Below are positions 44,765 through 55,791 of a stretch of 64,000 nucleotides of DNA, one piece after another. Below the pieces are notes generated by a model. The model saw nothing but the letters and a program-made list of their open reading frames with translations. It searched no databases and was not told the origin of the DNA. Made by a program: the position numbers and the translations under genes. Source of the stretch: Gilliamella sp. Occ3-1 (GTDB taxonomy: Bacteria > Pseudomonadota > Gammaproteobacteria > Enterobacterales > Orbaceae); the NCBI RefSeq assembly GCF_001690655.1, contig NZ_LZHQ01000027.1:1-64000 (forward strand). Reading direction: 5' to 3'. Position 1 is the stretch's first letter; each line of letters starts with the position of its first letter.

Positions 44765-45766
44765 TTATTTAACAATGTTTGGGCATGGTTTCCCATCCAC
44801 AACTTGTTTGATATTATTTAAAGTCGTATCAGAAATATTTAATAATGCTTCTTGTGTTAAAAAGGCTTGATGCCCCGTGAAAATAACATTATGACAGGAA
44901 GATAAGCGACGGAACACATCATCTAAAATAACATCATTAGATTTGTCTTCAAAAAAGAGATCACGTTCGTTTTCATAAACATCCATGCCTAAAGCACCAA
45001 TTTTTGTTTTCTTTAATGCATCAATAGCTGCGGTTGCATCAAGTAATGCGCCACGACTAGTATTGATAATCATCACACCGTCTTTCATTTTTTGGAAAGA
45101 ATCTTTATTCAATAAATGATAATTTTCAGGTGTCATAGGGCAATGTAACGTAATCACATCAGATTTTGCATATAACTCATCTAACTCAACGTATTGCGCT
45201 CCTAATTCAACTGCAACATCATTAGGATAAGGATCATAGGCAAGAATATGCATACCAAAACCTTTCAAAATGCGAATAACTGCTTGACCAATTTTGCCCG
45301 TACCAATAACACCAGCAGTACGATTGTGCATATTAAAGCCAGTTAATCCATCTAACGAAAAATTAGCATCACGAGTACGCTGATAGGCTTTATGCGTTCT
45401 TCTATTTAACGTCATCATTAAAGCTACTGCATGCTCTGCAACCGCTTCAGGCGAATAAGCTGGCACACGCACTACTGTAATACCTAACTTTTCAGCCTCA
45501 GCTAAATCAACATTATCAAATCCAGCGCAACGAAGTGCTAAAATCTTAATACCATAACTTGCCAATTTTTTTAGTACTTTTTTATCTGCTTCATCATTAA
45601 CAAATGCACAAACCACATCATAACCTTGGGCTGTAACCACTGTTTTACAGCTAAGTTTATGTTCATAATATTCGATATCAAAGCCATATTTTTTATTAGC
45701 GATCTCTAAATGTTCTTTATCATAATGCTTGCTACTAAAGACAGCCACTCTGATTGAACTTTTCAT
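44765..45766 (-). CDS. ldhA: D-lactate dehydrogenase (fermentative)
   Basis: 333-aa NAD-dependent D-2-hydroxyacid dehydrogenase (E. coli LdhA 329 aa) that reduces pyruvate to D-lactate in fermentation. NAD motif GVIGTGKIGQAVIRI (about 152-166). The catalytic arginine lies in INTSRGALLD (about 238), the glutamate in GMDVYENE and the histidine in FTGHQAFLTQEAL (about 299). Start after a GGGGTGTAG stretch. Transcribed with mltB and divergent from ampG. Confidence 0.95.
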   Translation of the reverse strand: MKSSIRVAVFSSKHYDKEHLEIANKKYGFDIEYYEHKLSCKTVVTAQGYDVVCAFVNDEADKKVLKKLASYGIKILALRCAGFDNVDLAEAEKLGITVVRVPAYSPEAVAEHAVALMMTLNRRTHKAYQRTRDANFSLDGLTGFNMHNRTAGVIGTGKIGQAVIRILKGFGMHILAYDPYPNDVAVELGAQYVELDELYAKSDVITLHCPMTPENYHLLNKDSFQKMKDGVMIINTSRGALLDATAAIDALKKTKIGALGMDVYENERDLFFEDKSNDVILDDVFRRLSSCHNVIFTGHQAFLTQEALLNISDTTLNNIKQVVDGKPCPNIVK

Positions 45767-46028
45767 ATTACTACACCCCCTCTTAATGGTAGTTTGTTAA
45801 TTTATTATTGACATTAATTTTATACTGAAACACATAGTTACCGGAAACTTTTTAACAAAGAACAGCTAAAATAATGAATCTCTAGCTTTAAAAAAGCTAT
45901 TGCACATAACTTTCTTATATTGAAAACATAACTTTGGATAAAACGATCAATCTTGGCTTGCAGAATTATTTTTTATATGTTGTGTGCTATGATAACACTT
46001 TGCCAAAAACTAACAATAAAGTTAAATA

Positions 46029-47291
46029 ATGAATGATTCGCAAAATTCACTTTTAAAAACCATTTTTACTACCAAGATGCTGATCTGCATTTTTACGGGT
46101 TTTGCTTCTGGGCTTCCTTTTTATTTATTATTACAACTATTACCGGCTTGGTTGGAAAGTGAAAGTATAAATATCAAAACGATAGGTATTTTTTCATTAA
46201 CACAAATTCCCTATATTTTAAAATTTATCTGGTCACCATTTATGGATGGCTTTTCATTGTTTAATTTAGGCAGGCGACGAGGTTGGATGCTTGGTTCTCA
46301 AATAGTACTTATCTTTTCAATTGCAATATTGGGATTTTTTTCGCCATCGTTAGACATCTGGTTAATCGCAACTATCTCCTTTATTATTGCTCTGTTTTCA
46401 GCAACGCAGGATGTTGCTCTCGATGCTTTTAGACGAGAACTATTACTTGATAAAGAATTAGGCCTTGGAAACAGTATTCATACTAACGCCTATCGGATTG
46501 CTGGATTAGTACCAGGTTCATTATCACTTATATTATCAAACTCTCTACCATGGAATAGTGTTTTCATCATTACCGCACTATTTATGCTACCTGCTATCAT
46601 AATGACACTACTAGTAAAAGAGCCGATTAGTCAAACATGCAAAAAACATGATTTCGAAGATGTTATCATTAAACCATTTAGTGAATTTATTACTCGAAAT
46701 GGACCTAAAACAGCAATATTGATTTTAACATTTATCTTTTTATATAAATTGGGCGATAGTATGGCTACATCCTTAGCCACACCTTTCTACTTACAAATGG
46801 GCTATAGTCGCCCTGATATTGGTTGGATTGCCAAAAATGCTTCTTTGTGGCCAAGTGTATTTGGTGCATTAATTGGTGGCATTTTGATGATAAAAATAGG
46901 CATAAACCGAGCATTATGGTCTTTTGGTGTTGTCCAAGTTATATCAATTTTAGGATTTATTTGGCTTTCTATAGAAGGACCTTTTAATACAATAGGAATA
47001 TTTCAAAAAACGTTATTAGCCATAGTGATAGGGATTGAATCGCTTGGTGTCGGTCTTGGTTCGGCTGCTTTTGTAGCGTTTATTGCTAAAACAACTAATC
47101 CACTTTATACCGCTACACAATTTGCTTTATTTACCAGCATTGCTTCAGTGCCAAGAACTCTAATTAATGCATCTACCGGTTTTATGGTTGAACACTTAGG
47201 ATGGACAAACTTTTTTTGGTTATGTTTTATTCTTGCTTTTCCCGGTATGTTATTATTGTTAAAAGTTGCCCCGTGGAATAACCAATCTTAG
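46029..47291 (+). CDS. ampG: AmpG-family muropeptide permease
   Basis: 420-aa 12-helix MFS permease importing anhydro-muropeptides for cell-wall recycling. Conserved features: GFASGLPFYLLLQLLPAWL in helix 1 (about 19-37), LKFIWSPFMD, GRRRGWMLGSQ and the SATQDVALDAFRRELL loop (about 122-137), all AmpG marks. E. coli AmpG is 491 aa; the C-terminal two extra helices are absent, as in several AmpG relatives. The stop is 9 bases before the nitroreductase gene. Confidence 0.92.
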   Translation: MNDSQNSLLKTIFTTKMLICIFTGFASGLPFYLLLQLLPAWLESESINIKTIGIFSLTQIPYILKFIWSPFMDGFSLFNLGRRRGWMLGSQIVLIFSIAILGFFSPSLDIWLIATISFIIALFSATQDVALDAFRRELLLDKELGLGNSIHTNAYRIAGLVPGSLSLILSNSLPWNSVFIITALFMLPAIIMTLLVKEPISQTCKKHDFEDVIIKPFSEFITRNGPKTAILILTFIFLYKLGDSMATSLATPFYLQMGYSRPDIGWIAKNASLWPSVFGALIGGILMIKIGINRALWSFGVVQVISILGFIWLSIEGPFNTIGIFQKTLLAIVIGIESLGVGLGSAAFVAFIAKTTNPLYTATQFALFTSIASVPRTLINASTGFMVEHLGWTNFFWLCFILAFPGMLLLLKVAPWNNQS

Positions 47292-47299
47292 GAGAAAAT

Positions 47300-47971
47300 A
47301 TGGACAAACTAACCCAAGCATTCGACTTTAGACATGCATGTAAAAAATTTGATAATACCAAAAAAATTAATGATGATGATATTAAATATATTTTAGAAGC
47401 GGGTCGTCAATCTCCTTCATCATTTGGCATGGAGCCATGGCATTTTGTGGTTGTTGATAGTCACAAGATAAAAGTTGAATTACGTAATGTTTGCTATAAC
47501 CAAGAACAAGTTACCAGCTGTTCACATTTTGTAATTGTACTTTACCGCAAAGCCAATAATTTTACGTTACAGAGTGATTATTTGCGACGTTCAATTGCAC
47601 GCACTTTACCTGATCCAGATAATCAAACTACTATTGACATCGCCTGCCAAGCATTTATCAATTTTTGTGAACAAGGACTCGCTGACGGTTTAACAATTAA
47701 TCACTGGTCAGAAATGCAAGATTATATTGCTTGCGCCAATATGATGACTGCAGCGGCATTTCGTGGTATTGATTCATGTGCTATTGGTGGATTCGATCAT
47801 GATAAAGTCATAAAGATTCTAGAAAAATATATTCCACAATTTGGTGGCGACTCATTCGGGATAGGACTTTGCTTAACTTTTGGTTATCGAATTAATGAAC
47901 CAACAGCGCATATCCGTTGGCCACTTTCAGACTTAACAACGTATCTATCTGATAACAGCGAAACGAATTAA
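47300..47971 (+). CDS. NAD(P)H-dependent nitroreductase (NfsB-like)
   Basis: 223-aa FMN-dependent oxidoreductase of the NfsB family. FMN-contact motifs: FRHACKKFD at the start, AGRQSPSSFGMEPWHFVVV (about 36-54) and IDSCAIGGFDHDKV (about 161-174). Strong AGGAGA site 9 bases after ampG, so probably co-transcribed. The FxxRxSxRxF-type region reads slightly differently from NfsB. Substrate unknown. Confidence 0.88.
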   Translation: MDKLTQAFDFRHACKKFDNTKKINDDDIKYILEAGRQSPSSFGMEPWHFVVVDSHKIKVELRNVCYNQEQVTSCSHFVIVLYRKANNFTLQSDYLRRSIARTLPDPDNQTTIDIACQAFINFCEQGLADGLTINHWSEMQDYIACANMMTAAAFRGIDSCAIGGFDHDKVIKILEKYIPQFGGDSFGIGLCLTFGYRINEPTAHIRWPLSDLTTYLSDNSETN

Positions 47972-48035
47972 ACAATGAACACCTTCAAGCAAGCAACGGC
48001 GAATGAAGGTGTAGATAAATAGAAAAAGATTAATA

Positions 48036-48221
48036 TTATTCTATTGTTTGATAAAGCGCTTCGGCTTCAGATGAAGCTGAATCCATAATAAAGGAAATTC
48101 CAGATAAAATATTACCTATCTGAGGATCAGTAATATTTTGTTGTACTGAGTTTAAAATCTCTTGAGCCCAATTAATTTTTGTAAGTACAGCTTCGACACT
48201 TTTTTTTGAAGGATTACTCAT
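48036..48221 (-). CDS. small hypothetical protein
   Basis: 61-aa acidic, helical protein (MSNPSKKSVEAVLTKINWA at the start, then SGISFIMDSASSEAEALYQTIE). The start at 48221 is fixed by an AGGAGA site 6 bases upstream; a longer frame to 48263 has no such site. No signal peptide or membrane segment. I do not recognise a family. It stands alone, convergent with the nitroreductase gene; the inverted repeat at 47979-48012 lies between the two stop codons. Confidence 0.6.
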   Translation of the reverse strand: MSNPSKKSVEAVLTKINWAQEILNSVQQNITDPQIGNILSGISFIMDSASSEAEALYQTIE

Positions 48222-49538
<1,317 letters not shown>

Positions 49539-49553
49539 GCAGTAAAGATCTTT

Positions 49554-51269
49554 ATGTCATTAGATAAAAAACGCCAGACCTATCTACTTGGCTGGTTAAA
49601 ACAGCAAGCAAAAATGCATAAAACTAATTTTCGTGCTTCAATTTTAACCAGTTTTGTTTTAACTATATTAGTCATTATTCAATCTGCATTGCTCGCTGTA
49701 ATTTTGCAAAAAATTATTATTGAACAACACTATTTTGTGGATATTCTGCCTTTTTTGGGCGCACTAGTTGCAGTGTTACTTGGTCGAGCAGGTTTAATTT
49801 ATCTACGCGAAAAGATCAACTTTGCCATAGGCAAAAAAGTTCGTCAGCAAATTCGACAGCAATTAATTGATCAACTTGAGTTGCATGGGCCTGCTTATTT
49901 AAATCAAAGCACGATCGGCGCATGGAGTACGTTGCTTATTGAACAAGTTGATAAATTGCATGACTTTTTTGCCCGTTATCTTCCCCAAATGCGATTGGCA
50001 GGCATGGCACCGATTTTAATCTGTATTGCTATCTTCCCATTTAACTGGGCTGCTGCTACAATTTTGCTGTGCACCGCCCCCCTAATTCCTATTTTTATGA
50101 TTTTAGTGGGAATGGGAGCCGCTGATATTAATCGTCGTCATTTTAAAGCGCTCGCATATTTAAGCGGTCATTTTTTAGATCGTTTAAAAGGACTCAATAC
50201 CATTCGATTATTCAACCAAGGCGAAAAACAAACTAACGAAATAGCCATTGCCTCTGAAGATTTTCGTATTAAAACTATGCAAGTGCTCAAAATAGCCTTT
50301 TTATCTTCAGCCGTATTGGAGTTTTTTACTTCTATTTCAATCGCCATTGTGGCGGTTTATTTTGGATTTTCGTATTTAGGCGAATTCGATTTTGGTGCAT
50401 ATAATGGAACTGTTACTTTATTTGCTGGTTTTTTTGCGCTAATGTTAGCCCCTGAATACTTTCAACCTTTACGTGATTTGGGCACTTACTATCATGCCAA
50501 AGCTGAAGCAATCGCAGCAGCAGATAATATCGAAACTTTTTTAAGTAAAAAAATCGCACCAAAACAAGCCAATGATAATATAACAAACATAAAATTGACT
50601 GAGCCATTAAAAACAATTAAAGCAGATAATTTAATTGTATTATCTAACGAACAACAACCTATCGTTGGTCCATTATCGTTTAGCTTGCAAGCACCATTTA
50701 AATTAGCTCTAATAGGAACTAGTGGCGAGGGTAAAACTTCGTTAATACAAGTACTACTCGGCTTTTTACCTTATCAAGGCTCACTAAAGATTAATGGTAT
50801 TGAATTTAATCAATTAGATATTAGTGATTGGCAACTGCAAGTAAGCTGGATTGGTCAAAATCCTTACTTGATTAATGGTACTATCCGTGAAAATATTTTA
50901 TTGGGTAAACAAAATGCAACCAACCATGAACTGGATAACGTGATAGCCAAAACCCAATTGACCGAAGTTATTGCTAAATTACCACAAGGCATCAAAACCC
51001 AAGTTGGCGAAGATGCAGTACGTTTATCAGTTGGACAAGCACAGCGGATCGCCTTAGCCAGAGCAATGCTAAAATCTTGTCAATTATTGATTCTTGATGA
51101 ACCAACTGCTAGTTTAGATAAACAAACTATCCAAAATTTGGATCAGCAATACATTGCCCCTAATAGCATTACAATTACTCATCAAACAGATGACATGCAA
51201 GATTTTAAACAAATCTGGCAATTGGCTAATGGTAAGCTACACTGTGATATCAAGGGGGATTTATGCTAG
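49554..51269 (+). CDS. cydD: CydD subunit of the CydDC ABC exporter
   Basis: 571-aa half-transporter (E. coli CydD 588 aa). With CydC it forms an inner-membrane ABC complex needed for assembly of cytochrome bd and periplasmic heme/thiol balance. Six-helix transmembrane part (about 20-320), then the ATPase: Walker A GTSGEGKTS (about 388-396), signature LSVGQ (RLSVGQAQRIALARAM) and Walker B LLILDEPTASLD. The stop overlaps cydC by 7 bases. Confidence 0.95.
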   Translation: MSLDKKRQTYLLGWLKQQAKMHKTNFRASILTSFVLTILVIIQSALLAVILQKIIIEQHYFVDILPFLGALVAVLLGRAGLIYLREKINFAIGKKVRQQIRQQLIDQLELHGPAYLNQSTIGAWSTLLIEQVDKLHDFFARYLPQMRLAGMAPILICIAIFPFNWAAATILLCTAPLIPIFMILVGMGAADINRRHFKALAYLSGHFLDRLKGLNTIRLFNQGEKQTNEIAIASEDFRIKTMQVLKIAFLSSAVLEFFTSISIAIVAVYFGFSYLGEFDFGAYNGTVTLFAGFFALMLAPEYFQPLRDLGTYYHAKAEAIAAADNIETFLSKKIAPKQANDNITNIKLTEPLKTIKADNLIVLSNEQQPIVGPLSFSLQAPFKLALIGTSGEGKTSLIQVLLGFLPYQGSLKINGIEFNQLDISDWQLQVSWIGQNPYLINGTIRENILLGKQNATNHELDNVIAKTQLTEVIAKLPQGIKTQVGEDAVRLSVGQAQRIALARAMLKSCQLLILDEPTASLDKQTIQNLDQQYIAPNSITITHQTDDMQDFKQIWQLANGKLHCDIKGDLC

Positions 51270-52894
51270 CTATATTACGCCCTTATATCGCACTATATAA
51301 ACACTATTTTGGGCAAATTTTATTGGGATTATTTTTGTCAATTCTTACCCTATTTGCCAGCGTATTCTTGCTATCATTATCAGGCTGGTTTTTGGCTTCT
51401 ACCGCTTTTGTTGGCGTTGCAGGTTTGTATACTTTCAATTATATGTTGCCTGCTGCTGGTGTTCGTGCTGCGGCAATTATTCGAACCGCCGCTCGCTATA
51501 TGGAGCGTTTAGTTGATCATAATACTACATTTAAAATCTTAGCTTATTTAAGAACGTTAGCTTTCCGTAAGATTTTGCCCTTAAGTGCCAATCAATTAGC
51601 CCACTACCAACGGGCTGACTTGCTTAATCGCTTTATTGTCGATATTGACGCACTTGATCACTTATACCTAAAACTTTTTTCACCTATTGTAACCGCACTT
51701 GTTACCATTGTTGTTTTGTTTATTGGGTTAGCAAATATAAACTTACCTATTGCGTTAATTATTACTATTATCCTTACAACCACCTTACTTGTGGTTCCGG
51801 TCATTTTTTATCAAGCAGGAAAACAACTCGGCAAAACACTAGCTAAACAACAAAGTGAATATCGTTTATTATTAATTAATTATCTACAAGGACAAGCTGA
51901 ACTTATCCTATTTAATGCACAACCACGCTATCGTGCTAAACTTGATAAGCTTGAATCAAACTGGCTTTATAACCAGCAACGTCAATCAACATTAATGGCA
52001 CTATCAAGCGCATTGATTGTGCTGATTGCTGGATTTTTAACGTTGCTTGTTCTATGGCTAATTACCCAATACACCCTATCCCCTTTAGTAGCACTATTTG
52101 TATTTGTTAGTCTTGCAAGTGCTGAAATACTCATGCCAATTCCTAGCGCATTTATCTTTTTAGGGCAAGTACTGACTTCCGCAACACGCACAACGGGTAT
52201 TTTTAATCAAACACCCGACATTCAATTTGTTTCTAAAGGTAAAGCGATAGATTTAACTACGGCAAAATTAAAATTTGAACAAATTAATTTCAGCTACCCA
52301 AATCAACCTTTTGCGATATTAACTGATTTTTCCTTAACGGTTGAACAAGGTGAACATATTGGAATAATTGGTAAAACAGGTTGTGGTAAATCAACATTAT
52401 TAAGCCTAGTAAATCGGACTTGGGAGGCAAGCTCCGGCAATATTTATTTTAATGATACCCCAATAAATCAACTGGATGAAAAAACTTTGCGACAAGCCAT
52501 TGCAATGGTTCCGCAAGTTATTACTATTTTTAGTGAGACTTTACGGAAAAATTTACTCATTGGTAATCCTAATGCAACTGATCAACAGCTTATTGAGGTT
52601 CTATATCAAGTTGAATTGGACAAATTACTAACTACAGAACAAGGTTTAGATATGCTAATTGGACAAGGCGGACGTACTTTATCTGGCGGTGAAATTCGCC
52701 GTATAGGCATTGCAAGAGCATTACTGCATAATTCCCCTTTAATTTTAATGGATGAACCAACAGAAAGCCTTGATCAACGAACAGAACAACAAATTATCCA
52801 ATTGATAAAACAAACATGCAAAGATAAAACACTAATCATGGTTACGCATCGTTTGACTGATAATCCGCTGTTTGATCGAATTATTTCGCTTTAA
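51263..52894 (+). CDS. cydC: CydC subunit of the CydDC ABC exporter
   Basis: 543-aa half-transporter (E. coli CydC 573 aa). The transmembrane domain (about 15-300) is followed by an ATPase with Walker A GKTGCGKSTLLSL (about 370-382), signature TLSGGEIRRIGIARALL and Walker B LILMDEPTESLD. GGGGG ribosome site inside the end of cydD. Forms the heterodimer with CydD. Confidence 0.95.
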   Translation: MLAILRPYIALYKHYFGQILLGLFLSILTLFASVFLLSLSGWFLASTAFVGVAGLYTFNYMLPAAGVRAAAIIRTAARYMERLVDHNTTFKILAYLRTLAFRKILPLSANQLAHYQRADLLNRFIVDIDALDHLYLKLFSPIVTALVTIVVLFIGLANINLPIALIITIILTTTLLVVPVIFYQAGKQLGKTLAKQQSEYRLLLINYLQGQAELILFNAQPRYRAKLDKLESNWLYNQQRQSTLMALSSALIVLIAGFLTLLVLWLITQYTLSPLVALFVFVSLASAEILMPIPSAFIFLGQVLTSATRTTGIFNQTPDIQFVSKGKAIDLTTAKLKFEQINFSYPNQPFAILTDFSLTVEQGEHIGIIGKTGCGKSTLLSLVNRTWEASSGNIYFNDTPINQLDEKTLRQAIAMVPQVITIFSETLRKNLLIGNPNATDQQLIEVLYQVELDKLLTTEQGLDMLIGQGGRTLSGGEIRRIGIARALLHNSPLILMDEPTESLDQRTEQQIIQLIKQTCKDKTLIMVTHRLTDNPLFDRIISL

Positions 52895-53203
52895 TAAATG
52901 GTTTAATTTATATGTCATTCATTGCTGATAAAGGGCAATATTAACTTTCGGAAATTGTAAAAAACTAAAAGTTTTCCTTATAAATATGTTCAGGTAAATA
53001 ATTAATTTTTAATTAAATCAGAATATTATAATAAAACAACTTAAATGTAGCCTCTTTTTTTGGGAGTAAGTTGTGATATTTAAAATAGTTACACGAAACC
53101 TTTCCAAAATCCGATTAATATTTTGAAAAGAAAATCAAATTTTTCTTTTTTTGTTTAAAACTAATATTACGGAAGCTGCATCCTTTAGGATGCTTCCACC
53201 TAT
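52895..53203. other. intergenic region with a hairpin
   Basis: About 310 AT-rich bases after cydC. No gene is recognised. At 53171-53197 lies an inverted repeat (GGAAG ... CTTCC outer arms, CATCC/GGATG inner arms, loop TTTA, three-base bulge). It has no T-run on either strand, so it is not a clear terminator. It could mark the end of the cydDC transcript or be a leader structure for the small frame behind it. Confidence 0.45.
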
Positions 53204-53386
53204 GTGTCACAATTACAACCCATATATCTATGTTTATTAGCTATAATTTCAGCAGTTTTCTTCTATGTGGTTTTATTGTCGTTAACAAAGGTGCTAACTG
53301 AATTTAGAATAAATAGAGAAAAAAGAAAACAGATAATTAAAAAATCGCCTTTTCAGGTAGATTTAAATAATACTATTTTGCATTAG
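53204..53386 (+). CDS. possible small membrane protein
   Basis: A 60-codon frame with a GTG start. It encodes one membrane helix (about 7-30, YLCLLAIISAVFFYVVLLSLTKV) and a basic cytoplasmic tail (FRINREKRKQIIKK). This topology is sensible for a real single-pass protein, but there is no good ribosome site; the hairpin at 53171-53197 lies directly upstream. No family recognised. Might be spurious. Confidence 0.35.
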   Translation: MSQLQPIYLCLLAIISAVFFYVVLLSLTKVLTEFRINREKRKQIIKKSPFQVDLNNTILH

Positions 53387-53541
53387 CAAACAAATATTAA
53401 TAAAGGAGTATGAATTATATTGCTCAATATCGATATATTTTGTCACCTCCAAATAAATACATACACAAATTATTCATCACCGTTATTTTTAAAATATATG
53501 CTATAATGGCGCTTTATTTTTAATAAATAAGAGAGATTATT

Positions 53542-53856
53542 TTGCAGCAGTCGTTACAAGATTTTATTATTGATAAGATTGATGATCTAAAAGGAAAAGA
53601 CATTGTTACCCTTGATGTTCGTGGAAAATCAAGTATTACCGATTATATGATTATTTGTACTGGCACTTCAAACCGTCATGTTTCCTCTATTGCTAACCAT
53701 TTACTTGATGAAGCAAAAAAACAAGGTCATTTGGTGTTAGGTAGCGAAGGTAAAAGTGATGCCGATTGGGTCGTAGTTGATATGGATGCGGTCATTGTAC
53801 ATATAATGCAAGAAGAAAGCCGTCAGCTTTACGAACTTGAGAAGCTTTGGAGTTAA
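53542..53856 (+). CDS. rsfS: ribosome silencing factor RsfS
   Basis: 104-aa protein (E. coli RsfS/YbeB 105 aa) that binds L14 on the large ribosomal subunit and blocks subunit joining in starvation. Family segments: [23 protein letters not shown] (about 25-47) and [23 protein letters not shown] (about 71-93). Starts with TTG after a GAGAGATTA site; no better start is in frame. First of the rsfS-rlmH-ybeY-corC-lnt cluster, followed by rlmH after 4 bases. Confidence 0.94.
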   Translation: MQQSLQDFIIDKIDDLKGKDIVTLDVRGKSSITDYMIICTGTSNRHVSSIANHLLDEAKKQGHLVLGSEGKSDADWVVVDMDAVIVHIMQEESRQLYELEKLWS

Positions 53857-53860
53857 TCAC

Positions 53861-54331
53861 GTGAAGATACAGCTTATTGCTGTTGGCAATAAAATGCCAA
53901 ACTGGATTACCACTGCTTTTAATGATTATCAATCACGATTTCCTAAAGATATGCCTTTAGAGCTTATTGAAATCCCCGCTGGAAAACGTACCAAAAATGC
54001 AGATATTGTACGGATCTTAGATAAAGAAGGCGAAGCAATGTTAAGTGCCTGTGGTAAAGGCAATCGCATTGTAACTCTTGATATTCCAGGTAAACCTTAC
54101 ACGACGCATAATTTAGCTGAACAATTAGAACGTTGGAAAGTAGATGGCCGTGATATGAGTTTATTAATTGGTGGCCCTGAGGGGTTATCTCCTGCTTGCA
54201 AAGCGGCGGCGGAACAGAGTTGGTCACTGTCGCCACTTACCCTACCTCATCCTTTAGTGCGGGTTATTGTAGCTGAAAGCCTTTACCGTGCATGGAGTTT
54301 AACCACTAATCATCCTTATCATCGTGAATAA
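53861..54331 (+). CDS. rlmH: 23S rRNA m3-pseudouridine1915 methyltransferase RlmH
   Basis: 156-aa SPOUT-fold methyltransferase (E. coli 155 aa) that methylates pseudouridine 1915 of 23S rRNA. Start at the GTG at 53861: the protein then begins [15 protein letters not shown] like its family; the longer in-frame TTG start at 53837 overlaps rsfS. SAM-binding knot region [33 protein letters not shown] (about 103-136) and the [15 protein letters not shown] end are typical. Confidence 0.95.
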   Translation: MKIQLIAVGNKMPNWITTAFNDYQSRFPKDMPLELIEIPAGKRTKNADIVRILDKEGEAMLSACGKGNRIVTLDIPGKPYTTHNLAEQLERWKVDGRDMSLLIGGPEGLSPACKAAAEQSWSLSPLTLPHPLVRVIVAESLYRAWSLTTNHPYHRE

Positions 54332-54346
54332 TAAAGTAAGGTGAAT

Positions 54347-54817
54347 ATGATGAGCGCAATTATTTTAGATTTGCAAATTGCTACAGAAGATAACCAAAAT
54401 TTGCCTACCGAAGCGCAAATTATGCAATGGTTAGAGGTTATTTTACCTCAGTTTATGGATAACGCCGAGCTCACTATCCGTATTGTCGATAAACAAGAAA
54501 GTCAGCAATTAAATTGTACCTATCGTCATAAAGATAAACCAACTAACGTTTTATCTTTTCCGTTTGAATCCCCAATCGAGATCGATGTTCCTTTATTGGG
54601 TGATCTAATTATTTGTAAGCAAGTGGTTGAAGCTGAAGCTGAGCAACAACATAAATCATTAACTTCGCACTGGGCACATATGATTGTACATGGTTGTTTA
54701 CATTTACTCGGTTATGATCATATTCTTGACGAAGAAGCTGAAGAAATGGAAAATATCGAAATTGATATTATGCAACAATTGGGATTTGAAGATCCTTATC
54801 AACCCGTTGATGAATAA
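54347..54817 (+). CDS. ybeY: endoribonuclease YbeY
   Basis: About 156-aa metal-dependent RNase (E. coli 155 aa) acting in 16S rRNA 3'-end maturation and ribosome quality control. Zinc-binding motif H-x3-H-x5-H in [15 protein letters not shown] (about 113-127); [15 protein letters not shown] is also conserved. The start is one of two adjacent ATGs (54347 or 54350), both after AAGGTGA. In E. coli phoH-like ybeZ precedes ybeY; it is missing here. Confidence 0.94.
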   Translation: MMSAIILDLQIATEDNQNLPTEAQIMQWLEVILPQFMDNAELTIRIVDKQESQQLNCTYRHKDKPTNVLSFPFESPIEIDVPLLGDLIICKQVVEAEAEQQHKSLTSHWAHMIVHGCLHLLGYDHILDEEAEEMENIEIDIMQQLGFEDPYQPVDE

Positions 54818-54918
54818 AAATACTCAATGGGCAGTTTAGTTCGATGGCAATTTAGCTAACTAAGCAAAATATATAAAATAATTTAAATTAATAACAAAGT
54901 AAGAAAGGAAAAGAGCAA

Positions 54919-55791
54919 ATGAGTGATGATAATCACCGGAGACCTAAAAAAGGGTTTGCATTATGGTTAAGTCAGTTATTTCATTCAGAACCAAAAGATA
55001 AAGAAGAACTGATCGAAGTGATCCGCGAAGCCGAAGAAAACGAACTTATCGATCCTGATACCTTAGATATGATTGAAGGGGTAATGGATATAGCAGAACA
55101 ACGCGTTCGCGATATTATGATTCCTCGCTCTCAAATTGTTACCATAAAAGACAATTATTCACTTGATGAGTGTCTAGATATTATTTCTGAACATGGGCAT
55201 TCTCGTTATCCTGTTATTAGTGAAGATAGGGATCACATAGAAGGCATTTTATTGGCTAAAGATCTTTTGATTTTTATTCGCCAAGGTATTGATAATTTCG
55301 ATCTCAAAAAAATTCTCAGACCAACCGTTGTTGTTCCCGAAAGTAAACGTGTCGATCATATGTTAAAAGAGTTTCGTATGCAGCGCTATCATATGGCAAT
55401 GGCTATTGATGAATTTGGTGGTGTTTCGGGGCTTGTGACTATTGAAGATATTTTAGAACTCATCGTGGGCGATATTGAAGATGAGTATGATGAAGTTGAA
55501 GATCGCGATATTCGTCGCTTAACGCAATCGGTTTATACTGTGCGAGCCCTCACTCCAGTGGAAGATTTTAATGAAATATTTTCAACTGATTTTAGTGATG
55601 ATGAGATGGATACCATTGGAGGACTGGTAATGCAACATTTTGGACGCTTACCCTTACGCGGAGAAACCATTACCATTGACGGCTATCAATTTAAAGTTAC
55701 CATTGCAGATCGAAGACGAATCATTCAATTGCATGTGACTATTCCTGATGGGGCTACCGTGCCTAATTTAGAGTTACCTGAAAATGCTTAA
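54919..55791 (+). CDS. corC: CorC/YbeX CBS-domain protein
   Basis: 290-aa cytoplasmic protein (E. coli CorC/YbeX 292 aa) with two CBS domains (about 69-125 and 130-190; [21 protein letters not shown]) and a C-terminal CorC/HlyC transporter-associated domain ([20 protein letters not shown], about 222-285). It is linked to magnesium/cobalt resistance and ribosome maturation. GAAAGGA site. Overlaps the lnt start by 8 bases. Confidence 0.94.
   Translation: MSDDNHRRPKKGFALWLSQLFHSEPKDKEELIEVIREAEENELIDPDTLDMIEGVMDIAEQRVRDIMIPRSQIVTIKDNYSLDECLDIISEHGHSRYPVISEDRDHIEGILLAKDLLIFIRQGIDNFDLKKILRPTVVVPESKRVDHMLKEFRMQRYHMAMAIDEFGGVSGLVTIEDILELIVGDIEDEYDEVEDRDIRRLTQSVYTVRALTPVEDFNEIFSTDFSDDEMDTIGGLVMQHFGRLPLRGETITIDGYQFKVTIADRRRIIQLHVTIPDGATVPNLELPENA

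Noticed and set aside
47979..48012. Inverted repeat ACACCTTCA/TGAAGGTGT as terminator
   Set aside because: The loop is 16 bases and there is no T-run on either strand; kept only as an inverted repeat between convergent genes.
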